The position numbers and the translations under genes were made by a program. A stretch of DNA of 64,000 bases from Acanthopleura granulata (Eukaryota > Mollusca > Polyplacophora > Chitonida > Chitonidae), in the NCBI GenBank assembly GCA_016165875.1, contig JABBOT010000003.1:35685860-35749859 (forward strand). Reading direction: 5' to 3'. The notes beneath the pieces were generated by a model. It had not been told where the DNA came from, ran no database searches, and was given only the letters and a program-made list of their open reading frames with translations. Each line of letters starts with the position of its first letter. The stretch's first letter is position 1. Shown here one piece after another: positions 56,801 through 64,000 of this stretch.

Positions 56801-59800
56801 CTATTAAAGTAGCACGCAAAGTATGTAGCATGTACACAAGGGTAAAACACCAAAACACTATATAAACCTATCACCATCAGATGGTTGGTGGCAGACTTTC
56901 TCAAGCGTGACCAGGGTCAGTGAGGAAGCCAGCATAAGATTGACTTGAACTTGAAGCAGCCACAATGGCTAACTTGGCTAAAGGAAATTAACCCTACTTT
57001 GTACTTAAATCCTATGTTTACCACAAAATGATGTATTTGTTATGCATATATGTTTACTTAATGAAGCATATGTGTGTGATAACCTTAATACATGCAAAAT
57101 ACATGAACATCAACTACAGATAAAATTTATTTCAAATCATAACAACGTGAAACTTGCTAGTTCATCAGCAAAATCTTCATTTTTACACTGACTTCAGCCT
57201 GAAATTCTCCTCTTAACTGTACAAAACTAAAAGTACTATAATCACCAACAAAAAGCCAAAAACATGCAAAATGTAACAACTGAATGTTGTCACTGTTCAA
57301 AATACTGCATGCAGTATTTTTTATTACTGATAACATTAATTTTTAAACCTAAACAACAATTGTACTTGTACTACATACAGTACACATCTACATCATGCGC
57401 CTGTCAGACATCTGGAGGTAAACTATCTTGACCTAAACATTCAATTTCAACTACTACATACCACAGAAAACTTTGCTCTACATATGAAGACAGCACTTCA
57501 ATGCAATTTGTCTTAGGCTGTGACAAACACATACAAAAGACTGTAGGTTACAGGTAGCCTTAGGATATGATAGATGGAACGATGGGTGAAATAAATATAC
57601 GAAGTACATTTACATGGATGTTTCTTAAGTGTCATGCAGATCCTGACTAGCCTGCCAGTTGGCAGAACAGGTGTTCTGTTCCAGCCAACAACACAGAACA
57701 TTTCCACACATACCGGTTTACCAGGAGTCCGTGGGTATGATTCTCCAAAATGAATATAAAACAATACATGTACAACAGCATCTCCGAACGCTTGTACACT
57801 GAATATTAAAATTGGAGCCGTGAGGTACATGAATGACAAGCACAACAACATGCTGAACATGTATTTATGTCACAGATGTTTGTAGTCAAGACTCAAGAAT
57901 GTTTCATTTAAGATGGCGGCCAATTTAATGGGGTGTGGGGAAACTCCAACAATTTGCGGGCCATTTCAGTGAAAGACAATTGTTGTGAGGTATAATATGC
58001 AAAACAGCATCTTGCACTTGTATTTATTTGACTGCTATTTGCAGTCGAGAATGTTTCCCTTAACAGACGTGGCCAATTTAATGGACGGAGGAAACTCAAC
58101 AACCTTTGGCAAATACATGTACAACAGCCCTTCTCACACATGAAGCACTGACTTGCTCAGCATTTTCATGAAAGGCAATTTATAGTGGTCTTCAATGAAC
58201 TTCATGTAAGATCACATAAATGTCCACATCAGCAGTTCAAACCACTTGGTGTCATCCAAGGCCCTTGCATTCTCTCTGGTACTGTCTACCAGATGCTAGG
58301 ATTGAACTCTTAATGAGTAGACGCAATATGATCTAAACATCTTTCATCTTAGAGCATGCCATTTTACCAAGGGAATAATGATATCGAAGCCAGACTATGG
58401 AGAAGTGTAGAGGTTATACAGCATGCATAAAACATAACTAAAAGATACGTATGTGTATGTATGAGATGAGAAATAGCACGGAAGGCGTAACTACAACATC
58501 ATGGGGCATGCGCCAAGTCACTTTTATGCATGAATGACACTAAAAATGTGGGACATACATAGAACAAGCATAACGTATTCGCCCTAAAGAGTCTCCGATA
58601 TTTATAAAATATCACTTATGATGCTGAAATGCATTTTGGGGGGAAGGACCCATGTATCACCTTCCACCTGAACAAACTTCAAACAGAGGAAACAGATTAG
58701 AACACTAATTTAATGAAAATCAATGCTATGATGTATACATCATTATGCTAACTAGTGCATATCACTGCAATGAGTAAGTTTTATGTGATGTTCACTAGAC
58801 ATACTCTGTAAATGTGTTCACATACTTAGACCACTTTCCATGGAAATCGGGGAAAAAACATTAAGTCCGTACAAGTAATTTAAGCTCTGAAGAGAAAAAA
58901 AAAGAACAAATGTTGCCTCAATCCTTTGTAACTCAAACAAATGATCCTAAAATCAGTCTGAACATAATACACTTACAAAGTTTTCTGATTTTGCTTCCAA
59001 AATTTATCAATTAAATGAAAAGATTAACAGAAATAAAGTTTACCTTTAAAATCTAAAGTGTGGATTTCAGTTAACTTGAGGCTTTCTGATTAAGTACGTG
59101 CTTATGCAAACCACATTTCATTGGATAGGCTAAACACCTCAACAAGCAAACCGCAACTGCAAGATAAATGATCTTGTCTGACATCAAAAGTCTTACTCTA
59201 CAGTGTTGTGATACACACCAAACTAAATCTTCTTAATGTGGGTCATCCAGACATATCTAGGTTACCCACCATCTTCAGCCTACAAAGCTAATAGCAGGTT
59301 CATAAACCAAGCCTACTTTTAAACTATTAGCCATTTACTATGACAAAACTTCTTTCAAACTTGCAGACCCTGGCTTGAAATTATTCTTTGTTACGATATA
59401 ATGTAATAGTCATTACCATGTGTACTATTAAAGTTTCTTCACTGCATGGACTTGAGAAGTTTACCCTGATGCAAAAATCTGATTTTATTATTACAAGGAG
59501 AAATGACGCATAACAGTTCTGGCATAATAACAATGTATATTATCGTACAAACTATTGGCCTGAATGTACTGTAACTCTTTTGATGTTACATGTAACTGTG
59601 TCTTCAGAAACAAAGATTGGTGGAATATTATGTTTCACTGACTGCAAAACTTATTTCATAATATTATGGTCCAATCCTTACATGTAAATTCTAAATTTGG
59701 TGTTATTACTGATACAGATGTCCATTAATGGTGATATGATGGACTAATGATAAGATTCCAAAATGCCGTATCTAGAGAACTTCACCAACAAAGTCTAGAA

Positions 59801-62800
59801 GTCTGCATTTGCCGCTACATTATACAAATTCGTTTCATTTTGGGGAATCTGGTTCTTTAGCCACAATAATTGTAACTGGTACATGCATACTTAGCAGCTC
59901 TTTTCTCACATGGTTAGTCCATCTAAATAAATAACATTAATGTGATAAAATATTATATTTGATGCTAAGACTTACATTTGTCCATTAGGAAATCATTCTA
60001 AGTACCAATTAAACCTCAAAACTTTTATCTAAAATGACTAGAAATCTCAGAATCAGGAAAAAAGAGCAATTTAACCATGCACCAAATTTTCGGTCATTTA
60101 GGACAAATTTTGGCTTTCATCACCGCTATATCTGTAGTAAAAATTAGATCCTGAAGAATTTTGGTACCATGATGAGTCAACGTCAATAAAAATATACAGG
60201 TATGCATAGCATACTGAAGCTAATTTTGGCACTTCTCCAAGCTGAGAGGGTATATGTTTGAGTTTCCTACCATCAGTATCTGTAATACTTAGAATGCTGT
60301 CACGTGGGAGTCGAACCCTGGAGTACCCACATACCAGTGTTTTGTTATAGACTGAACTAGACAAAGTTATCCAGCATGTCATTTGACCAAAGGTCCATGG
60401 ATAGCTCGTCCAAAGTATTTAGTAACGGTCAAGACAGTTAAAAGCACATTATGTGAATAAGCTGGGGTGGTAACCAGATGATGAGATCAAAATACAGTGT
60501 GAAATACAGTCTCTTTAATTTGGGTGCCCTTTAGGGTCCCATAATTTGGGCTAAAGTCAAGAAATTGTTAAAAATATCTGCAATATTCAGCCAAATATGC
60601 AACTTAGTAACAAGGACATTGATTCAGGAGAACTAATATTAAATCACACATTTTCAGCATCAAATTAATCAATTTAAATTTTTCTCACATTTGTAATTTA
60701 TTTATGATGGACTGTAGTTTTATTTGGACACCCATTATATGTTATCCAGTCATATGTTTAATAAACATAAGCATGTGGTCATTCAGGCCTATGCTATAAC
60801 ATTACTGATTTCAGCAACTTTGCAGTATTCAAGTCAATTTTAATTTTTGTCAGTGTTTTTCTTAACTAAGTTGTTGATTTGAAACTGTCCTACAGTCTAT
60901 GCAGTCTCAGATGTCAAACAGAATCACATAAAATGCAGGGATTGGTGTGAATTATGTGTGACTGCCTAGGATTACAATGCTGTAACCTAACCATGAGGTT
61001 TTGTTTATCCCACTGAAAAAAAATCCTAGTCATACACTCTGGAAACAGCTATCAGGCTTACCTGACAAAACCAATGACATCGATTAACAAATTCCCTCAC
61101 CCCCCACCCCTACCCCACCTTGCAAGAAGGAGTGTCGTTAATGGAACAGTCAGGACAAACTAATCAAACTTGGAGGGCCTGGTTCTAAGGGCATTTGAAA
61201 GGCAATTCCCAAATGAGAATACATGTATGCACATAAGTGTCATGCCTGACACCTATATATGCACACATATTCCTGACAGCACTGGAGGCCGCCCACACAC
61301 ATAAGTTCCTGAGGGGCAAGTTGGCAACACCTGTCACATATCACACATTGAGGCTTGGCAGATAAACATATACACACTATATGTGTTCAGCATTTGAGTT
61401 CGGAAAGTGTCACAGAGCTGTGTCGAAAGTGACCATCAGTGTTACCAGTTAATCACATCACATGTAATATGTTTCAACGTACTGATGTCTTGTCATTTTA
61501 TTCAATGAGCAGCTCAATGTGAAGTGTTTTATCCTTTGTACTAAAACTGTGTCAGGATTGCAAATATAAACTATCATATTCTCTTCTTCTTGATTTCATC
61601 ACCTTTTTCCTACCTTAATTACAGACAAATGACAATGTCTACAGATGTATTTCTTTACCTACTTGATTGGTGTTTTATCAAATACTCAAGATCATTTTAT
61701 TTATACGACGTGTGGCCAGAACTGAGGTGAAAGGAAACCGAGAAGAGCTTGAGGGAGATCCTTGAACATCCTCAGGTACCTACCCATGTATGACCGGAGA
61801 TGAAGCCAGCATGAGCTGAACTTGAACTCACAGCAACCGGATTGGTGAGAGGAACCTAGGTCACTGTGCTGCATGAGAGGCCTCGAATGACTACAGATTA
61901 GAGGTTTGCTAAAATCAAACACCTGGACATGATTTGATTGAATTATTCGAGACTGCAGACATCCGGGCATTAGCGATTTTTCTTGCACAGACAGGGCAGT
62001 GAAAAGAGTATCAAAATAACATGGAAGTTAATAGGGAACTCTGTTACATTAAAGTTCATAATTTACATATGCTATGCAGATTGTTCTGTAGTAAAATATA
62101 GGGTAATTTCTGGTTTTTATAAGCTGTAGTTCTCAGAATATTGTCCAGTGTTGTTCATTTTCCTATCCTTTCCCATGCTATCTTTCACTTCGTGGTCTGC
62201 TTGCTGCTGGCGCAAGAGGGACAAGTGCACGGATGTCCAGGGTCTTGAATCTGTGAGACATGAACATGTTTTGTTTGAAGCATAAGGTTGCCTTCACACA
62301 TCTAGGCAAATCAAAGGCAACACCTGTCACCATATACATTTGACAGTTTTGTACTGCATGAACTCTCACAAACATACAAATAAACAATACATCGTTATCT
62401 TTTTTATGGCATGTACCTTAAAAGTGGAGGAAAACAACATTAATATAAGTAACATACTGTTCAAAGTTAATCATATCACATAATCGTCTGCATGGCTTTG
62501 TAACCGTGCTGGTTGTTGGTGTTTATTGACCACCAGTTATCTAAGCTATGGGGAGGCTAGCTTGGTAGGACTGACAGAAAAGGAACACAACACAGAAGTG
62601 GAGACATCTGTTTGTATTCTTGCCACCCTGTACTGACTGGGGACATAATACCATAACACTGTAACTGATAACTCCTGATGATCCTGTCTTCAAGACTCTA
62701 ACTGCAAGATTGACCGAAAGACTGACCACCAGCACCCATTAGGGCAGGTCTTTTATAGCCCAGCGAGGACCTCACAGAAGACAATTAATTGCCCAGCTGT

Positions 62801-63669
62801 GAGAGTTCCAATCAACAGAAGGCTAACTAGGATTTGCGCTTTTATAACATCAAAAACACTACATTTACAGAGACTATAATACATACATCTAACAACTTTT
62901 AACTACTACTACATTGTCCAGGTATACTCTACAAGCATGTTAAATATGAAATAGCTACTATATCTACTTTTCTCACTACACGCCTTTTAATCCCTAAGAA
63001 ACAACTCGGTCCTATTTAATTCTATTTTAACTCTATCATAACTTCCATGTTTTTTACCAAGCTATAATATAACTATGACCATGTTAAAGTACATGATAGT
63101 AGGAACACACTCATATGCAACATCCCTACCTAATATTATAACCTAGTTATGAATTTTATCCTTAAAGCTGGGAAACGTAACACACCAATCTAGCAAAAGG
63201 GCGGGCAACGCCAACATCCCAACTACAGCCTTACTACAGCTTCACATTTAATCAATGAAAGGATGAATGGGGAGTAATATTTCATGTGTACAAATACACA
63301 GCCTATACAAGTCAAGACTTAACGTCATGTCTACGCTGGGAATTTCAAGGCACGGCCTGTCAAAGGCGTAATCCACACAACGCAGCCCGTTATGAGGACC
63401 GATTTCATGGTCCTCTAAAATCGTATGATGTACGATCACGTTTCTTCAGTGGACATCACATAAGTGTGCTTTAGAAATTGTTACTAGTTGAATTCGTGTA
63501 CATGCTACAACGCAAACTGTTACTAGGGCCAAACTGATCAGATGACACGCTTCATTATTTTATCACCAATCGTCGTCTAACAATCGCCCGGGGCTTACCT
63601 GCATAAATACTGGCGAAATTCTTTACTCTTCAAATTCGTCCAAAGTCTTTGGAATACCTTTGCTGCCAT
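41640..63669 (-). CDS. MPC1: Mitochondrial pyruvate carrier 1 (MPC1) with extended C-terminus
   Basis: Six coding exons on the minus strand (63669-63599, 56065-56062, 52195-52180, 51687-51607, 48338-48206, 41853-41640) give 172 residues. MPC1 pairs with MPC2 in the mitochondrial inner membrane to carry pyruvate into the matrix. Family marks are [25 protein letters not shown] (24-41), [10 protein letters not shown] (47-56), [12 protein letters not shown] and [12 protein letters not shown], all matching animal MPC1. Animal MPC1 is usually about 105-110 residues; here a last exon adds 70 residues (103-172), charged and helical. The 4-nt exon 2 (CACC) is forced by frame: exon 1 ends AG and exon 3 begins at His26, and CACC supplies Ser24-Thr25. 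Convergent with the dsf-like gene and head-to-head with the gene at 63871. MPC1 identity near certain; exon 2 and the tail are models. Confidence 0.93.
42132..42301 (-). repeat. tRNA-SINE with internal deletion
   Basis: ATAA tail and GATATTTTACACCGTACTCA at the 3' end, then a GTGGTGGGAGGTAACCAGGC body. The GGCGGCCAGCATTA segment and the tRNA head are missing. Confidence 0.75.
42870..42989. mobile_element. MITE-like foldback element
   Basis: About 120 bp with imperfect terminal inverted repeats of about 40 bp: the left end GGCCCCGTTTTACGAAGAGG pairs with the reverse complement of the right end, GGGGCCATTTACGAATAGAG, continuing through GTGTAA and ATGTCAAAC. No coding capacity. A non-autonomous DNA transposon relic is the likeliest explanation. 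Confidence 0.7.
44160..44680. repeat. 36-39 bp minisatellite, block 1 (MPC1 intron 5)
   Basis: About 13 units of the form GGAATAAGCCAGGTACTGG followed by TATGGCTGTATATGTCT. Some units carry a 3-bp longer spacer (TATATTATGTGTGG), so length alternates between 36 and 39 bp. Because both are multiples of three, a spurious repetitive open frame (VWNKPGTGM units) appears on the plus strand. Confidence 0.9.
44683..44932 (-). repeat. tRNA-SINE inserted in the minisatellite
   Basis: Near full-length reverse copy (CTGATTGGTGTTTTACGTCG, GGCGGCCAGCATTATGGTGG, GCCGGAGAGGAAGACAGCAT, tRNA head decayed). It splits the minisatellite; flanking TATAGACGTA and TATAGATGTA may be a 10-bp target duplication with one mismatch, though the repeat background makes this uncertain. 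Confidence 0.85.
44935..45448. repeat. 36-39 bp minisatellite, block 2
   Basis: About 13 further units of the same repeat. The last several (45300-45440) are almost identical (GTCTAGAATAAGCCAGGTAC). Same orientation as block 1. Confidence 0.9.
46790..46990 (-). repeat. tRNA-SINE, diverged, internal deletion
   Basis: GACTGGTGCTTTACACCGTA, CATTTATACGACGGCAGC, then CATCCACAGGTTGCTAAC and a decayed head (TGACTCACAGCAATCGCAC region on the plus strand). Body partly deleted. Confidence 0.7.
47212..47405 (-). repeat. Old SINE relic
   Basis: TTTAATCGATTTGCATTTCA, ACACCATAATCAAGCATCTT and GTTGGATTTGAACCAGCAAC follow the SINE order from tail to B-box, heavily diverged. Confidence 0.55.
48206..48338 (-). 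CDS. MPC1: MPC1 coding exon 5
   Basis: Acceptor GATCTGTTTCAG completes Ala58, then [34 protein letters not shown] and TQGARFINY plus CA (phase 2), donor GTGAGT. Two hydrophobic segments. Unspliced, the codon after CAG is TGA, so retention of this intron would end the protein at residue 102, close to the usual family length. Confidence 0.93.
48545..48810 (+). repeat. Dispersed repeat (GCTGAGCACCAAGC type), copy 1
   Basis: Contains GACACCCCACCCAGTTACAT, GGCTGACCAGTCCCGTTTCC, CTGTGCTGAGCACCAAGC and TCTTTGGTATGACC, which I recognise as a common dispersed repeat in molluscan sequence. Copy 2 is at 49270. Confidence 0.55.
49270..49565 (+). repeat. Dispersed repeat (GCTGAGCACCAAGC type), copy 2
   Basis: Shares GACACCCAACCAGACACC, CATTATACTGAAAC and TTCTGCTGAGCACCAGATGA with copy 1, then CTCCGGATCTATTGC and a TGACCACTACACTCATGTAC end. 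More diverged. Confidence 0.5.
50420..50523. mobile_element. Foldback (MITE-like) family, copy 1
   Basis: GGTAACCACCACCAGAAATA, TGGAAAGTTGAG and GTTTTTCTAAAAAGAAAATA match the family at 54438 and 56177 but with internal loss. Confidence 0.5.
50636..50864 (+). repeat. tRNA-derived SINE with internal deletion
   Basis: Best-preserved tRNA-like head here (CCGTGGCTCAGTCGGTTAGC). The body runs to TTCCTTCCACCGTAATG, then jumps directly to CATAAAACACCAATTAAATA, losing about 40 bp of the GGCCGCCGTCGTATAAGTG segment. Confidence 0.87.
51607..51687 (-). CDS. MPC1: MPC1 coding exon 4
   Basis: Acceptor CATTGTATTGTAG. It completes Val31, then [18 protein letters not shown] and MISGKMTT plus one base (phase 1), donor GTATGT. 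First transmembrane region and the loop with DPE-ISGKMT. Confidence 0.92.
52180..52195 (-). CDS. MPC1: MPC1 coding exon 3, 16-nt microexon
   Basis: Acceptor TTGTTGTTTTGCAG, exon CACTTCTGGGGACCAG (His-Phe-Trp-Gly-Pro plus one base), donor GTATGT. HFWGP is invariant in MPC1 as I remember the family. Confidence 0.88.
53289..53430 (-). repeat. Diverged SINE subfamily (GGTGGTCAGTTTGA type)
   Basis: ATTTGATTGCTGTTCAAAGC, ACAATGGTGGTCAGTTTGAT and GCGTTACTGGAGAACCTTTC match 31075-31262 in order. Confidence 0.55.
53469..53530 (-). repeat. Second SINE-like family fragment
   Basis: GAATGAATGAATGACTGAAT then GACAATACTGCAGCCATAAA, the reverse orientation of the family at 1774. Diverged. Confidence 0.5.
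53652..53818. repeat. Dispersed repeat pair, copy 1 (with 59942)
   Basis: Shares AAAATATTAT, TTGATGC/CTGATGC-AA, CTTACATTT, CCAGTAGGA/CCATTAGGA, AACCTCAAAAC/AATCTCAAAAC and AGAATCAGGAAAAA with 59942-60108, in the same order and orientation. Element type unknown. Confidence 0.6.
54438..54634. mobile_element. Foldback (MITE-like) family, copy 2
   Basis: About 190 bp with ends GGGTTTTTCTAGCCACTTTC and GGAAATTGGCTACAAAAACC, which are inverted repeats of each other. Internal segments CCAGAAATATCAGAAAATTG and CTGTCTGATTTGTTAAAATT match 56177-56356. No coding capacity. Confidence 0.7.
56062..56065 (-). CDS. MPC1: MPC1 coding exon 2, 4-nt microexon CACC (predicted)
   Basis: Flanked by acceptor GATGATACAG and donor GTGAGTACG, with a pyrimidine-rich tract (TTTGTTTTCTCTTTTC) about 30 nt upstream. 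AG + C ACC gives Ser-Thr, the residues conserved before HFWGP in MPC1, and restores phase 0 for exon 3. Without it exons 1 and 3 are out of frame. Not confirmed by transcript data. Confidence 0.6.
56177..56356. mobile_element. Foldback (MITE-like) family, copy 3
   Basis: Ends AGGTTTTTCTTTAGCCACTT and AAAATTAGCTAGAAAAACCT are inverted repeats. About 180 bp. It lies just over 100 bp upstream (in transcript sense) of the predicted 4-nt MPC1 exon. Confidence 0.7.
56578..56806. repeat. 116-bp tandem duplication
   Basis: ACTTATGCACTTTTAACAAG starts at 56578 and again at 56694. The copies are almost identical (GCGAATTCCTGCAGG against GCGAGTTCCTGTAGG, TAACTGTT against TAATTGTT). Recent duplication within MPC1 intron 1. 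Confidence 0.93.
57890..57960 (-). repeat. SINE-related fragment
   Basis: AAGACTCAAGAATGTTTCAT and GATGGCGGCCAATTTAATGG resemble the 3' body of the SINE. A second, similar piece is at 58019. Confidence 0.5.
58019..58105 (-). repeat. SINE-related fragment
   Basis: TATTTATTTGACTGCTATTT, GCAGTCGAGAATGTTTCCCT and GGCCAATTTAATGGACGGAG: same subfamily as 57890, in tandem proximity. Confidence 0.5.
59942..60108. repeat. Dispersed repeat pair, copy 2 (with 53652)
   Basis: Same blocks and orientation as 53652-53818, about 6 kb away in the same gene. Confidence 0.6.
61655..61892 (-). repeat. tRNA-derived SINE, diverged near-full copy
   Basis: CTTGATTGGTGTTTTATCAA, TTTATACGACGTGTGGCCAG, GACCGGAGATGAAGCCAGCA and TTGAACTCACAGCAACCGGA, in order from tail to head. 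Degraded A-box region. Confidence 0.8.
63599..63669 (-). CDS. MPC1: MPC1 coding exon 1
   Basis: ATG at 63669-63667 encodes [16 protein letters not shown] then EFRQYLC plus AG (phase 2), donor GTAAGC. It corresponds to the matrix-side N-terminal helix of MPC1. Confidence 0.9.
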
Positions 63670-63870
63670 GTCTTTGCCGACACGATGCTTTGGGGTGCTG
63701 CTGAGCACTCACCACCAATGCACTTGCAACGAAAGTCTTCTCCTACTCGACCACGTGCTAAACAGTCAATCATTTTCCATCGAGCGTGGAGTGTTACCGC
63801 ATGGAGGAGAACGTTGCTGTGTCAAATCTCGAGTGTTGGAGAAACACCGCGTGGTTTTGTTGTTGCAAAG
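63670..63870. promoter_or_regulatory. Probable bidirectional promoter, MPC1 / unidentified gene
   Basis: Only 201 bp separate the two divergent start codons. It includes a CACGTG E-box near 63751 and no TATA box. The plus-strand start is embedded in AAGATGGCGG (63868-63877), the YY1-type element often found overlapping start codons of housekeeping genes. Promoter function is inferred from arrangement. Confidence 0.55.
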
Positions 63871-63964
63871 ATGGCGGGTTTGATTCATCAGTTGGGAAAC
63901 AGCTCTCAGCAAGCCACTGTTCCTCCACAGTCGGCGGCAGAAAGAGCCACCAGATCTGTCTTCG
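63871..63964 (+). CDS. Unidentified gene, first coding exon (partial)
   Basis: ATG at 63871 in the strong context AAAGATGGCGG encodes MAGLIHQLGNSSQQATVP then PQSAAERATRSVF plus one base (phase 1), followed by a plausible donor GTAAAG at 63965. If not spliced, the frame stays open to the window end. I do not recognise the protein. The N-terminus is polar with Ser/Gln and no signal peptide; a role linked to mitochondria would be a guess based only on sharing a promoter with MPC1. Confidence 0.55.
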
Positions 63965-64000
63965 GTAAAGCTCTACTTATATATGTTTGCGCGATGAGCT

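Larger units (their letters stand above)
56066..63598 (-). other. MPC1 intron 1
   Basis: 7,533 bp. Contents: a foldback element (56177), a 116-bp tandem duplication (56578), SINE relics (57890, 58019, 61655) and the second copy of a dispersed repeat (59942). AT-rich elsewhere. No other exon was identified, so alternatives to the 4-nt exon cannot be fully excluded. Confidence 0.6.

Overview
This is a stretch of animal nuclear genome. Genes are split by GT-AG introns, coding density is low, the intergenic DNA is AT-rich, and tRNA-derived SINEs are scattered on both strands. The SINE families (a tRNA-like head ending in an ATAAATAA tail, and a second family ending in CATTCATTCATTCA) and the gene contents suggest a lophotrochozoan, most likely a mollusc. 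The species cannot be read from the sequence, and a brachiopod is not excluded. No bacterial, viral or CRISPR features were seen.

Layout. (1) Minus strand, 53-2249: the 5' four coding exons of a lysine/glycine-tailed coiled-coil protein resembling CCDC83; the gene runs off the left edge. (2) 2.3-14.2 kb: intergenic DNA with SINE copies, a degenerate tandem array split by a SINE with a clean target-site duplication, and a nested inverted repeat. (3) Plus strand, 14452-28831: a complete six-exon NR2E nuclear receptor (391 residues), best matched to the dissatisfaction (dsf, NR2E4) branch. It has a TATA box, two introns of about 5.5 kb and a poly(A) signal near 29338. Intron 2 carries broken partial copies of the zinc-finger exon just upstream of the real one. 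(4) 29-41.4 kb: intergenic DNA with a near-perfect 46-bp minisatellite, SINEs and microsatellites. (5) Minus strand, 41640-63669: mitochondrial pyruvate carrier subunit 1 (MPC1), six coding exons over 22 kb. The model needs a 4-nt exon followed by a 16-nt exon and ends in an unusual 70-residue C-terminal exon. Its introns hold a 36-39 bp minisatellite cut by a SINE, MITE-like foldback elements and a 116-bp tandem duplication. (6) Plus strand, from 63871 to the window end: the first exon of an unidentified gene starting 201 bp from the MPC1 start codon, in a probable bidirectional promoter.

The three identified genes have no obvious shared pathway: a probable cilia/sperm-type coiled-coil protein, a transcriptional regulator, and a mitochondrial carrier. 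The most notable observations are the microexon pair and C-terminal extension of MPC1, and the decayed zinc-finger exon copies in the receptor. All gene models come from reading splice signals and reading frame by eye, with family resemblance judged from memory; no alignment or transcript data were used.
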